From DASYTH01 sp036002505 (lineage in GTDB: Bacteria > Actinomycetota > Actinomycetes > Mycobacteriales > Pseudonocardiaceae), in NCBI RefSeq assembly GCF_036002505.1, contig NZ_DASYTH010000264.1, forward strand, positions 1 through 11,990: 11,990 bases of DNA. The letters run 5' to 3'. The position numbers and the translations under genes were made by a program. This document shows positions 1 through 6,365 of the stretch, piece after piece. The stretch's first letter is position 1. Every line of letters begins with the position of its first letter. The notes below the pieces were generated by a model that made no database searches, had not been told where the DNA came from, and worked only from the letters and a program-made list of their open reading frames with translations.

Positions 1-1802
1 AGGGTCATCAGCGTGACCACGCCGCCGCCGTCCTCGGCGTCCGGCACCGAGTCGGCGTCGGCGACCAGGGACACCCGCTCCAGGAACGCCTCGAGCGAGC
101 CCGGCACGATCGCCGGCGGCTCCACGTCCGGGTCGGCGTCGGCGACCGCGGTCACGTCATCGGTGGCGAACTCGCGGGCGACGTTCACCAGCTCGTTGAG
201 GTTCTCCAGCCGGGAGGCGTCCTGCGGGTCCTCGCTGGCCTCCAGCTCGGCGCGATAGCCGGTGCGTTCCAGCACCGCCTCGAGGATCTCCGCCACGTCC
301 AGCCCGTCGCCGACCAGCCCGCGCAACCCGTCGGTCAGCTCCACGAACGAGGTGATCGCGTTGACCGAGCGCGAGTTCAGCATCGCCACCCGGCCGAGCG
401 CGGCCTCGCGGAGCGCCGCGGCGAAGGAGATCCGCTCGCGCTCGGCGTGGGTGGACACGCAGGCCTCGGCCCGGTCGCCGATGCCCCGCTTGGGCACGTT
501 GAGAATCCGGCGCAGGCTCACCGTGTCGTCCGGGTTGGCCAGAATCCTCAGGTACGCCAACGAATCCCGGACCTCGCGCCGCTCGTAGAAGCGCACCCCG
601 CCGACCACCCGGTAGGGCAGCCCGAGCCGGATGAAGATCTCCTCGAACACCCGGGACTGGTTGTTGGTGCGGTAGAACACGGCGATGTCGGCGTTGCGCA
701 GCTCGCCGGAGTCGACCAGCCGGTCGATCTCCGAGGCCACGAACGCGGCCTCGTCGCGGTCGTTGTCGCCGACGTAGCCGACGATCTTCTCGCCGTCGCC
801 GGAGGCGCTCCAGAGCCGCTTGTCCTTGCGCCCGGGGTTGCGCGCGATCACCGCGTTGGCCGCGGACAGGATCGTCTGGGTGGACCGGTAGTTCTGCTCC
901 AGCATGATCGTCGTGGCCTGCGGGTAGTCCCGCTCGAACTCGACGATGTTGCGGATGGTCGCGCCGCGGAAGGCGTAGATCGACTGGTCGGCGTCGCCCA
1001 CCACGCACAGCTCGCCCGGATCCTCGTCCCCGGTCCCGACCAGCTCGCGGACCAGCACGTACTGCGCGTGGTTGGTGTCCTGGTACTCGTCCACCAGCAC
1101 GTGCCGGAAGCGCCGCCGGTAGTACTCGGCCACGTCCGGAAACCGTTGCAGCAGCTCGACCGTGCGCATGATCAGGTCGTCGAAGTCGAACGCGTTGGCC
1201 TGCTCGAGCCGCAGCTGGTAACCCTCGTAGACCTCGGCCACCCGGCGCTCGAGATCGTTGGTGGCGGCGGCCTTCGCGGCCTCGGCGTCGATCAGCTCGT
1301 TCTTCAGGTTGGACACCGCGCCGGCGAGCGTACGGGCCGGGTAGCGCTTGGGATCGAGGTCGAGGTCGCGGGCCACCAGCGTGACCAGCCGCCGCGAGTC
1401 GTCGGCGTCGTAGACCGAGAAGCTCGACTTCATGCCGAGGGTCTTGGCGTCGCGCCGAAGCACCCGCACGCACATGGAGTGGAACGTGGACACCCACATG
1501 GCGTTGGCCCGCCGGCCGACCAGGTCGACCACGCGCTCGCGCATCTCGGCGGCGGCCTTGTTGGTGAACGTGATCGCCATGATCTGCCCGGGGTGCACGC
1601 CGCGCTCGGCCAGGAGGTAGGCGATCCGCCGGGTGAGCACCCTGGTCTTGCCGGAGCCGGCGCCGGCCACCACGAGCAGCGGCGAGCCGGCGTGCTCGAC
1701 CGCCCGGCGCTGCTGCTCGTTGAGGTCGGCGAGCAGGGCGGCGGGGTCGGCCTTCTTCCGTGGCGGGCGGGTGTCCATGGGGATTTCGAACAGAGCGCTC
1801 AT
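1..1802 (-). CDS. pcrA: ATP-dependent DNA helicase UvrD/PcrA (UvrD1-like), 3' end cut by window
   Basis: Superfamily 1A 3'-5' DNA helicase, a cytoplasmic motor used in nucleotide-excision repair and in removing recombinase or stalled complexes. About 600 residues are visible of a family usually near 750-800; the frame is open at the left edge, ending in VTLMT, which normally precedes the HTAKGLEF motif. Seen: Q-motif LNEQQRRAV (28-35), Walker A AGAGSGKT (46-53), motif Ia ITFTNKAAAEM (77-87), DEYQD (238-242) as motif II, GDADQSIYAFRGA (from 269) as motif III, then LEQNYRSTQ. The ATG at 1802 gives the usual short N-terminal tail before the Q-motif. No Shine-Dalgarno precedes it, so it may be leaderless. 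It diverges from the DUF1707 gene, with the chorismate mutase just beyond, as with uvrD1 (Rv0949) and Rv0948c in M. tuberculosis. No inactivating change is seen. Confidence 0.96.
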   Translation of the reverse strand, partial: MSALFEIPMDTRPPRKKADPAALLADLNEQQRRAVEHAGSPLLVVAGAGSGKTRVLTRRIAYLLAERGVHPGQIMAITFTNKAAAEMRERVVDLVGRRANAMWVSTFHSMCVRVLRRDAKTLGMKSSFSVYDADDSRRLVTLVARDLDLDPKRYPARTLAGAVSNLKNELIDAEAAKAAATNDLERRVAEVYEGYQLRLEQANAFDFDDLIMRTVELLQRFPDVAEYYRRRFRHVLVDEYQDTNHAQYVLVRELVGTGDEDPGELCVVGDADQSIYAFRGATIRNIVEFERDYPQATTIMLEQNYRSTQTILSAANAVIARNPGRKDKRLWSASGDGEKIVGYVGDNDRDEAAFVASEIDRLVDSGELRNADIAVFYRTNNQSRVFEEIFIRLGLPYRVVGGVRFYERREVRDSLAYLRILANPDDTVSLRRILNVPKRGIGDRAEACVSTHAERERISFAAALREAALGRVAMLNSRSVNAITSFVELTDGLRGLVGDGLDVAEILEAVLERTGYRAELEASEDPQDASRLENLNELVNVAREFATDDVTAVADADPDVEPPAIVPGSLEAFLERVSLVADADSVPDAEDGGGVVTLMT

Positions 1803-1942
1803 TGTGCGGTCAACGGTACCGGGCGGGGCCGACGCGGTGGGACTCCTGCGCCCGGCGAGCCGTGATGTACGTCGGCACGCGTACGCCAAGTGCCGCCCGC
1901 GGACCGATGCCGGCGCCGCTTGCCGTGCGGAGCATGAAGGTC
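1803..1942. promoter_or_regulatory. Divergent intergenic region between pcrA and the DUF1707 gene
   Basis: 140 bp separate the divergent starts and must hold both promoters. An inverted repeat GTACG-N8-CGTAC lies at 1867-1884 and could bind a dimeric regulator. On the minus strand, TACCGT (complement of 1813-1818) could be a -10 element that would start the pcrA transcript only a few bases before its ATG. I see no convincing -35 for either direction. These assignments are inference from short motifs. Confidence 0.3.
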
Positions 1943-2341
1943 ATGACTACCAACCAGATCCGAGCCTCCGACGCCGAGCGCGAGGAGGTGGCACGCGTGG
2001 TGCAGGCGGCCGGCGCCGAGGGCCGGCTGACGCTGGCCGAGACCGAGGAGCGGCTGGCCGCGGTGTACGCCGCGCAGTTCCGGCACGAGCTCAGCCAGTT
2101 CACCGCGGACCTGCCACCCGCACCCAGCCGGCCGCACCGGCCGGGCCGGGCGCGCGGGCCGCTGGCCATGCACGCGGCCATCGTGGTCGTGCTCGCCACC
2201 GTGCTGGTCATCCGCTGGCTGGTGTCCGGTGTGCCGTTCTTCTGGCCGGTGTTCCCGCTGTTCTGGCTGACCGTGTCACTGGTGCTGCACGCCTGGATCC
2301 GCGGGTGGCGCCCCGGCGGCTCGCTGGAGGCGCGGTCATAA
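1943..2341 (+). CDS. DUF1707 domain, two-TM small membrane protein
   Basis: 132 residues. Residues 5-57 match the DUF1707 pattern: IRASDAERE at the start, a central GRLTL, then EERLAAVYAAQFRHEL and a closing ADLP. The family is common in actinobacteria, its biochemical role is not established, and it often precedes membrane segments. Here two hydrophobic helices follow at about 75-93 and 97-117, joined by an aromatic-rich loop (GVPFFWPVFP), and the protein ends in a basic tail. The ATG at 1943 is preferred because GGAG at 1929-1932 lies 10 nt before it; the ATG at 1934 is in frame but only 1 nt from that GGAG. It ends 5 nt before the -35 element proposed for the chorismate mutase leader. Function unknown; membrane location is inferred from hydrophobicity. 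Confidence 0.85.
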   Translation: MTTNQIRASDAEREEVARVVQAAGAEGRLTLAETEERLAAVYAAQFRHELSQFTADLPPAPSRPHRPGRARGPLAMHAAIVVVLATVLVIRWLVSGVPFFWPVFPLFWLTVSLVLHAWIRGWRPGGSLEARS

Positions 2342-2345
2342 GGGG

Positions 2346-2376
2346 TTCGACGCGGCCGCCCCGGTTGTGCCAGAAT
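2346..2376 (+). promoter_or_regulatory. Candidate promoter of the chorismate mutase leader
   Basis: TTCGAC (2346-2351) resembles a -35 hexamer and CAGAAT (2371-2376) a -10, with a 19-nt spacer. Initiation would fall near 2383-2384, on the GTG of the leader peptide. The transcript would then be leaderless, which fits the absence of any Shine-Dalgarno before that GTG. The match is by eye to the general actinobacterial housekeeping consensus; the spacing is at the long end. Confidence 0.42.
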
Positions 2377-2383
2377 CCGTCAC

Positions 2384-2446
2384 GTGCGGACGCGCTACTT
2401 CGAGTTTTTCTACGGGAACCGGACTCCGGCTCCCGTGGTTGCGTAG
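2384..2446 (+). CDS. Aromatic leader peptide (20 aa) of a Phe/Tyr attenuator
   Basis: GTG-initiated 20-codon ORF ending in TAG. Residues 5-10 are Tyr-Phe-Glu-Phe-Phe-Tyr, so five of six consecutive codons are Phe or Tyr. This is the hallmark of a control region in ribosome-mediated attenuation. The rest is MRTR at the start and GNRTPAPVVA at the end. It lies 100 nt before the ATG of a chorismate mutase, whose product prephenate is the precursor of Phe and Tyr. Immediately downstream are a hairpin, an alternative pairing partner and an intrinsic terminator (separate entries). No Shine-Dalgarno is visible, and the candidate promoter places the start of transcription at or next to the GTG, so translation is probably leaderless. 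Peptide composition and RNA arms are read directly; the regulatory role is inference. Confidence 0.82.
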   Translation: MRTRYFEFFYGNRTPAPVVA

Positions 2447-2479
2447 GCACCAGCAGACCACAAGGAAGCCCCGGAGTCC
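2414..2479 (+). promoter_or_regulatory. Competing leader hairpins and antiterminator arms
   Basis: Three pairings can be read. (a) A hairpin starting right after the last Tyr codon: GGGA (2414-2417) with TCCC (2431-2434), one A/C mismatch, then CCGG (2419-2422) with CCGG (2426-2429) around loop ACT. (b) GTGGT (2435-2439) with ACCAC (2457-2461), spanning the leader stop codon. (c) GGACTCCGG (2421-2429) is perfectly complementary to CCGGAGTCC (2471-2479), which is the 5' side of the terminator stem. A ribosome held on the aromatic codons would open (a) and let (c) form, blocking the terminator. Without the stall, (a) holds 2421-2429 and the terminator folds. The base pairing is seen; the switching order is inferred from classical attenuators. 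Confidence 0.75.
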
Positions 2480-2499
2480 CTCGGACCCGGGGCTTTTGT
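2466..2499 (+). terminator. Intrinsic terminator (attenuator) before chorismate mutase
   Basis: AAGCCCCGG (2466-2474) pairs perfectly with CCGGGGCTT (2487-2495). After a bulged A2475 the stem continues as GTCC (2476-2479) with GGAC (2483-2486), closed by a CTC triloop. The descending strand runs into TTTT (2494-2497). This is a strong rho-independent terminator lying after the leader-peptide stop and 48 nt before the chorismate mutase ATG, so it can only serve as a premature terminator or as a terminator for the upstream gene. Overlap with the antiterminator arm favours the first. Confidence 0.85.
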
Positions 2500-2546
2500 C
2501 TCGCCCGGGTCGCAAACTCCACAGGACAAGACGGCCGAGGACCATC

Positions 2547-2840
2547 ATGAGCACCATGTCCCAGAACACCACGGCGCCGGGCGACGAGCTGCCCGGACCG
2601 GAGCAGATCGCCGAGCTGCGCCAGGAGATCGACTGGCTGGACAGCGAGATTCTGCGGCTGGTCAAACGCCGGACGGAGATCTCCAAGACGATCGGCGCGG
2701 TCCGGCTGGCCAACGGCGGCCCGCGGCTCGTGCTCAACCGGGAGAACGACGTGCTGGCCCGGTACCGCGACCTCGGCAAGGAGGGGCAGCAGCTGGCCAT
2801 GGCGCTGCTCTCCCTCGGCCGCGGGCCGCTCGGCCGGTAG
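2547..2840 (+). CDS. aroQ: Chorismate mutase, short AroQ type (Rv0948c-like)
   Basis: 97-residue all-helical mutase converting chorismate to prephenate, the first committed step toward Phe and Tyr, in the cytoplasm. Seen: helix 1 with LRQEIDWLDSEILRLVKRR (24-42), ISKTIGAVR (45-53) and NRENDVLARY (64-73), carrying the Arg, Lys/Arg and Glu positions of the AroQ active site. The C-terminus LGRGPLGR resembles the LGRGRLGH of the M. tuberculosis enzyme, a low-activity mutase stimulated by complex formation with DAHP synthase; a similar partnership is inferred here. The ATG at 2547 has CGAGG (2536-2540) 6 nt upstream; the frame open further 5' runs through the attenuator and is not coding. Expression is probably controlled by the aromatic leader peptide and terminator just upstream. 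Synteny with the helicase gene supports the assignment. Confidence 0.93.
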   Translation: MSTMSQNTTAPGDELPGPEQIAELRQEIDWLDSEILRLVKRRTEISKTIGAVRLANGGPRLVLNRENDVLARYRDLGKEGQQLAMALLSLGRGPLGR

Positions 2841-2911
2841 GAACACCGTTCCGGGGCGGTTCAGGGGTTTCTCCCGATCCGCGGCCGGGCGAATCAGGGC
2901 ACACTGGTGCC

Positions 2912-3220
2912 ATGCTCAACTTGATCGCCGTCATCATCGCCATCGCCGCGGTGGTCGCCGCGCTCGCGCACGCCGGCTACCTCGCCATGCTGGGCTCGGC
3001 CGCCAACAAGAAGCAGGCCTCCGGGGCACCGGTCGCCCAGTACGTGCGCAGCCGCTGGCCGGTCGCCGGGATCACCACCGGGGGTGCGTTGCTGGCCTGG
3101 CTGCTCACCAGCGGCAGCGGGGTCGCCGACGTGCTGGCGATCCTGGTGGCGGCCGGGTCCGGCGTGACCGCGACAAAGGCCCTTCAGTCAACCCAACAGC
3201 GGTATCGCACCGGGTCCTGA
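2912..3220 (+). CDS. Small membrane protein, hypothetical
   Basis: 102 residues, not recognised. A strongly hydrophobic N-terminal helix (about 2-24, rich in Ile, Val and Ala) is followed by a short polar stretch with NKKQASG, then two further hydrophobic segments (about 49-66 and 69-87) and a polar C-terminal tail QSTQQRYRTGS. Three membrane passes are therefore likely. The start at ATG 2912 is the only sensible one before the hydrophobic helix; no good Shine-Dalgarno is seen, only GGTG at 2906-2909 and CAGGG further back. It follows the chorismate mutase by 71 nt on the same strand and could be read through from it, but nothing in the protein suggests a role in aromatic biosynthesis. Codon use has the expected G/C third-position bias, supporting a real gene. 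Confidence 0.72.
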   Translation: MLNLIAVIIAIAAVVAALAHAGYLAMLGSAANKKQASGAPVAQYVRSRWPVAGITTGGALLAWLLTSGSGVADVLAILVAAGSGVTATKALQSTQQRYRTGS

Positions 3221-3330
3221 TGCAACTTGCGGTGGGCATTTGACCCGCTGTCGTCACTCGGCAGAGTGGTATGCAAAGAACCCTCTTGCCCGGCGCTTCG
3301 AACGCTCCGCAACGGCTTAGCCTTCTATGA

Positions 3331-4068
3331 GTGAGCACAGCGTTATCCCCAGCCCCCGGAGACGACGTGCGCCGGGCGCTCGTGGTGACCGCGCATCCCG
3401 ACGACGTCGACTTCGGGGCCGCGGGGACGGTCGCGATCTGGACGGCCGGCGGCACCGAGGTCAGCTATTGCGTGTGCACCTCGGGTGAGGCCAGCGGCGA
3501 CGAGGACGCCGACCGGGCCGAGACCGCCCGCGTCCGGCAGGCCGAGCAGCGGGCCGCCGCGGCGTGCGTCGGGGTGACCGACGTGACCTTCCTGCACCAC
3601 CCGGACGGCGCCGTGGTCGCCTCGCTCGAGCTGCGCCGGGACATCGCCCGGGTGATCCGCCGGGTCCGCCCGGACCGGGTGCTCACCTGGTCGCCGGAGA
3701 TCAACTGGGAGTTGGTGCCGACCACCCATCCCGACCACCGGGCGGTCGGTGAAGCCACCTTCGCCGCCGTCTATCCGGACGCGCGCAACCCGCACGCCTT
3801 TCCCGAGCTGCTGGCCGCGGGCCTGCGGCCGTGGGTCGTGCCGGAGCTCTGGCTGGCCGACTCCCCGTCCTGGCTGCGTAACCACGTGGTGGACGTGACC
3901 GACGCGTTCGACAAGCGGGTCGCGGCGCTGCGCGCGCACGCCTCACAGGTGGGTGGCATGGCGGATCTCGAGGGCTTCGTTCGGCGCAACCTCACCGAGC
4001 ACGCCCGCCGGCACGGGCTGGCCGAGGGTCGGCTGGCCGAGGAGTTCCAGGTGGTCGACACTCGCTGA
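3331..4068 (+). CDS. PIG-L/LmbE-family zinc-dependent deacetylase
   Basis: 245 residues. The family removes N-acetyl groups from GlcNAc-type or related amide substrates using one zinc ion; MshB and Mca of mycothiol metabolism belong to it. Seen: AHPDD (21-25) after a hydrophobic strand, giving a zinc-binding His22 and Asp25 and a catalytic Asp24, and THPDH (132-136), giving the third zinc ligand His136. It is shorter than MshB or Mca (near 290-300) and lacks enough identity for me to call either, so the substrate is unknown. Start: GTG 3331 keeps the DDVRRALVV lead-in I recall from relatives but has no Shine-Dalgarno. GTG 3367 has GGAG at 3358-3361, 5 nt upstream, and would give 233 residues with the motifs intact. 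A TAGCCT at 3318-3323 could be a -10 making 3331 leaderless. No signal peptide, so cytoplasmic. Confidence 0.9.
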   Translation: MSTALSPAPGDDVRRALVVTAHPDDVDFGAAGTVAIWTAGGTEVSYCVCTSGEASGDEDADRAETARVRQAEQRAAAACVGVTDVTFLHHPDGAVVASLELRRDIARVIRRVRPDRVLTWSPEINWELVPTTHPDHRAVGEATFAAVYPDARNPHAFPELLAAGLRPWVVPELWLADSPSWLRNHVVDVTDAFDKRVAALRAHASQVGGMADLEGFVRRNLTEHARRHGLAEGRLAEEFQVVDTR

Positions 4069-4132
4069 TCATGCGTAAGTAACTAATTCATCGCGGTGCG
4101 TCACGATGCGGGAGGAAAAGGGTCTCTAGGAC

Positions 4133-5089
4133 ATGACCGGCGATGCACGTGCAGAGGAACGTGAAACCCGTCGAGGCAGACACCGGCGAGGCTCCGGCGG
4201 CACGACCTGGACGCCGGAGGTTCCGCGTGCGGTAGCACCCCGGTCATGGAGCGGGGCGCCGGACATCCCGGCGCCCCGCGACGCCGGCCCGCCGGTGGCC
4301 TATGCGTTCCCCGAGCCGCTGCCGACCGGACTGCGCAAGTTCAACCTGGGCACCATCCCGGCCTCGGTCACCCCGCCGCGCACCTGGCGCCGGGCCGCGG
4401 TGTTCGCCGTCGGCACCGCGGTGCTGGTGGTGCTCGGGCTGGGCTACGCCGCCGTCGCGCTGGTCGGCAACCCGCGCCGGGGCACCACGATCAACGCGCT
4501 GCCCGGGCAGCCCACCCAGCACCTGGTGATCACCGGGCTGCCCGGCGAGCGGGCCGAGGCGCTCACCGAGCCGCAACCCACCTCACCGGCGCCGCCCACC
4601 CGGACGACCTCGTCGGCTCCGCAGCCCACGCACGCCCGGGACGTGCGGCCGGCCCGGCCGGACCCGGCGCCGGCGGGCCGGCCGGGTGCGGTCAACCCGG
4701 GCGGGCCGCTCCGGCCGGACGCGGTGGCCCCCAGCACCCGGGGCCCGGAGCGCAGCACGGTCGGGCCGGCACCGTCGCCGGCGTCCGACCCGGAGAAGAT
4801 GGGCGACCGCACCGAGGAGTACTACGCGCAGGTCGTCCGCCATCCGGAGACCGCCTACCGGCTCACCGCCGGGCCCATGCACGCGGAGGGCCCGGAGGGC
4901 ATCGAGGCGCGCTACGCCGACGTGGAGAGCATCGAGGTCAAGGACATCACGATCGACCCGAACTGGTCGTTCACCCGGAGCACGCTGGTGATCGTGCGCA
5001 AGGACGGCACCCGGACCACCGTGCGCCGGGAACTGACGTTCTCCCACGGCAGCGATCCGAAGATCACCAGCGACACCTCGTCGGGCTGA
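4133..5089 (+). CDS. Single-pass membrane protein with Pro-rich stalk and C-terminal extracytoplasmic domain
   Basis: 318 residues, no named family recognised. The N-terminal 85 residues are cytoplasmic-like, with an Arg-rich start (RETRRGRHRRG, 11-20) and a Thr-containing GTTWTPE. One transmembrane helix spans about 87-112. A long Pro/Ala/Arg/Thr-rich stalk (about 113-217) follows, then a compact domain (about 220-310) beginning DRTEEYYAQVVRHPETAYRL and containing a strand-rich part (YADVESIEVKDITID, STLVIVRKDGTRTTVRREL). That C-terminal domain resembles the end of the next protein and the end of the second kinase (EYYALLPANPPAAWALM), so a shared SnoaL/NTF2-like fold is likely. ATG 4133 is weakly supported: AGG at 4128-4130 is very close and GGAGG at 4111-4115 rather far. 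It is the first of four same-strand membrane-signalling genes; a sensor or kinase-partner role is inference. Confidence 0.8.
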   Translation: MTGDARAEERETRRGRHRRGSGGTTWTPEVPRAVAPRSWSGAPDIPAPRDAGPPVAYAFPEPLPTGLRKFNLGTIPASVTPPRTWRRAAVFAVGTAVLVVLGLGYAAVALVGNPRRGTTINALPGQPTQHLVITGLPGERAEALTEPQPTSPAPPTRTTSSAPQPTHARDVRPARPDPAPAGRPGAVNPGGPLRPDAVAPSTRGPERSTVGPAPSPASDPEKMGDRTEEYYAQVVRHPETAYRLTAGPMHAEGPEGIEARYADVESIEVKDITIDPNWSFTRSTLVIVRKDGTRTTVRRELTFSHGSDPKITSDTSSG

Positions 5090-5259
5090 CTGCTCCATCC
5101 GTGTGACTATCCCTGCCATTGGTCGCCACCTTCGAGTGATCCGCCGACAATGACTGGCGCCGAGGCCCGCCGCCACGGTACGAGTTCCCCCGAACGCGCA
5201 ACGCACACGATGCGCGGACAAGTCAACGTGGTGAACAGTCCTCACATGGGATTCATGCA

Positions 5260-6096
5260 GTGGAGCGTCTGACGACGGGCCGGCGACACATCCGGGCCGG
5301 TTCGGTGCACGTGACGGAACTGATCGGCAAGCAGCCCCGGTCGTTCGACCCCGTCGGGCCGTTCGCGTTCGACGGTGCGGGGCCGCTCGACGCCGGCATG
5401 CTGGACAGCCTGCTGGACGCCGAGGAGCAGGCACCCAACTCGCACCGCCGCGAGCCGAGCAAGGCCGCGCAGATCGCCAAGATCGCCGGCCTCGGGGTGG
5501 CCTCGGTCGTGCTCTGCGCGTCGATCACGATCGGCTCGATGATCACCCACCAGCGCCGGGAGGACGCCGCGGAGGCCACCCGGCCGGCCATGGACATCAG
5601 CGGCGAGCAGGCCCTGCTGCCCGACCTGCTCAACCACGCCGTGCCCCGGGCCGGCATGACCGGCAAGCCGCCGCTGGCCGGCACCCCGACCCGGGCCACC
5701 GGCACCATCGCCAACCCGGGCCCACCGGCCCGGCCCTCCGCCCCGCCACCCGCGGAGTCTTCGTCGCCCGGCACCCCGACCGCCGGGGAGACCCTGACCA
5801 AGACCCAGGTCGTCGAGCGGTTCTTCCACCTCGCCCCGGGCGCGCCGGACCGGGCGTTCGGCCTGCTCGACGGCACCCTGCTGGGCACGGACCTGGACCG
5901 GTTCGTGCAATCCTGGTCCAGCGTGCGCGACCTGCAGGTGCTCGACGTGCGCGAGCAGGGCAACGACGTGCTCGCGGTGGTCCGGCTGCGCCTCCCGGAC
6001 GGCAGCTACCTCCGCGTCCAGCAACTCCTCGACGTCGCCAACACCCTCCCCCGCAAGATCATCGGCGCCGAGATCCTCTCCGCGCAGCGGTCTTGA
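5260..6096 (+). CDS. Single-pass membrane protein, paralogous architecture to the preceding gene
   Basis: 278 residues, function unknown. The N-terminal 70 residues are cytoplasmic-like, with an acidic DSLLDAEEQ segment (49-57); the transmembrane helix lies at about 74-96. A Pro/Thr-rich linker (about 135-178) leads to a C-terminal domain (about 180-275): TQVVERFFHLAPGAPDRAFGL, SVRDLQVLDVREQGND, then VRLRLPDGSYLRV. The order of helix, strand, DG turn and strand parallels the preceding protein and the C-terminus of the second kinase. GTG 5260 is chosen because GGGA at 5248-5251 lies 8 nt upstream; GTG 5311 (starting VTELIGKQ) is a reasonable alternative that removes 17 residues. It has 170 bp of upstream non-coding DNA, so it may have its own promoter. 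A sensing or scaffolding role with the neighbouring kinases is inference from domain similarity and position. Confidence 0.8.
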   Translation: MERLTTGRRHIRAGSVHVTELIGKQPRSFDPVGPFAFDGAGPLDAGMLDSLLDAEEQAPNSHRREPSKAAQIAKIAGLGVASVVLCASITIGSMITHQRREDAAEATRPAMDISGEQALLPDLLNHAVPRAGMTGKPPLAGTPTRATGTIANPGPPARPSAPPPAESSSPGTPTAGETLTKTQVVERFFHLAPGAPDRAFGLLDGTLLGTDLDRFVQSWSSVRDLQVLDVREQGNDVLAVVRLRLPDGSYLRVQQLLDVANTLPRKIIGAEILSAQRS

Positions 6097-6365
6097 TGGC
6101 TCGGTCGTGCTCGCGCGCCCGAGCGGGCTGCTCGGTCGCTGCGCTCCCTGCGCCTGGCTGGGCACGTTTGGAGCAAGCAGAATGACCGTCTCGTGTCAAG
6201 CAAAGTCACCCGTCCGGGCGTAGGGTTCCGGCATGTCGGGCTTACGTCACGTACTGGTGTCATGCGCGGAGTGTGATCAGCCTAACCTGTGCGCGGGTGG
6301 GGATGGCGGACACGCTTCGAGGGAGGATGCGTGACGCAGGAGGCAGCAACCGCGGAGTCAACTCG
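6097..6365. promoter_or_regulatory. Intergenic region upstream of the kinase pair
   Basis: 269 bp with no convincing gene. The left part holds a hairpin GCTCG (6109-6113) with CGAGC (6120-6124), without a T-run, and a 9-bp direct repeat GCTCGGTCG at 6099-6107 and 6130-6138; this could be a weak terminator. The right part holds an 11-bp palindrome TACGT-C-ACGTA at 6243-6253 and a TANNNT-type -10 candidate TAACCT at 6283-6288, placing transcription near 6295 with a 5' UTR of about 70 nt. The palindrome ends 29 nt before the -10, a plausible operator position. All roles are inferred. Confidence 0.35.

Noticed and set aside
157..1497. 446-codon minus-strand open frame
   Set aside because: It is the shifted-frame shadow of the helicase: Arg/Gly/Ala-rich with no motifs, while the adjacent frame carries all SF1 helicase motifs.
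447..1865. 472-codon plus-strand open frame antisense to the helicase
   Set aside because: Long open frames on the opposite strand are expected at this GC content; its Val/Leu/Gly/His-rich composition is typical of an antisense shadow.
3271..3330. 19-residue upstream ORF ending directly before the deacetylase GTG
   Set aside because: No control-codon bias, no ribosome-binding site and no terminator or pairing; its position is just the consequence of the in-frame stop that defines the deacetylase ORF.
3331..4068. Assignment as MshB or Mca of mycothiol metabolism
   Set aside because: The zinc motifs are shared by the whole PIG-L family, the protein is clearly shorter than MshB or Mca, and no other mycothiol gene is nearby.
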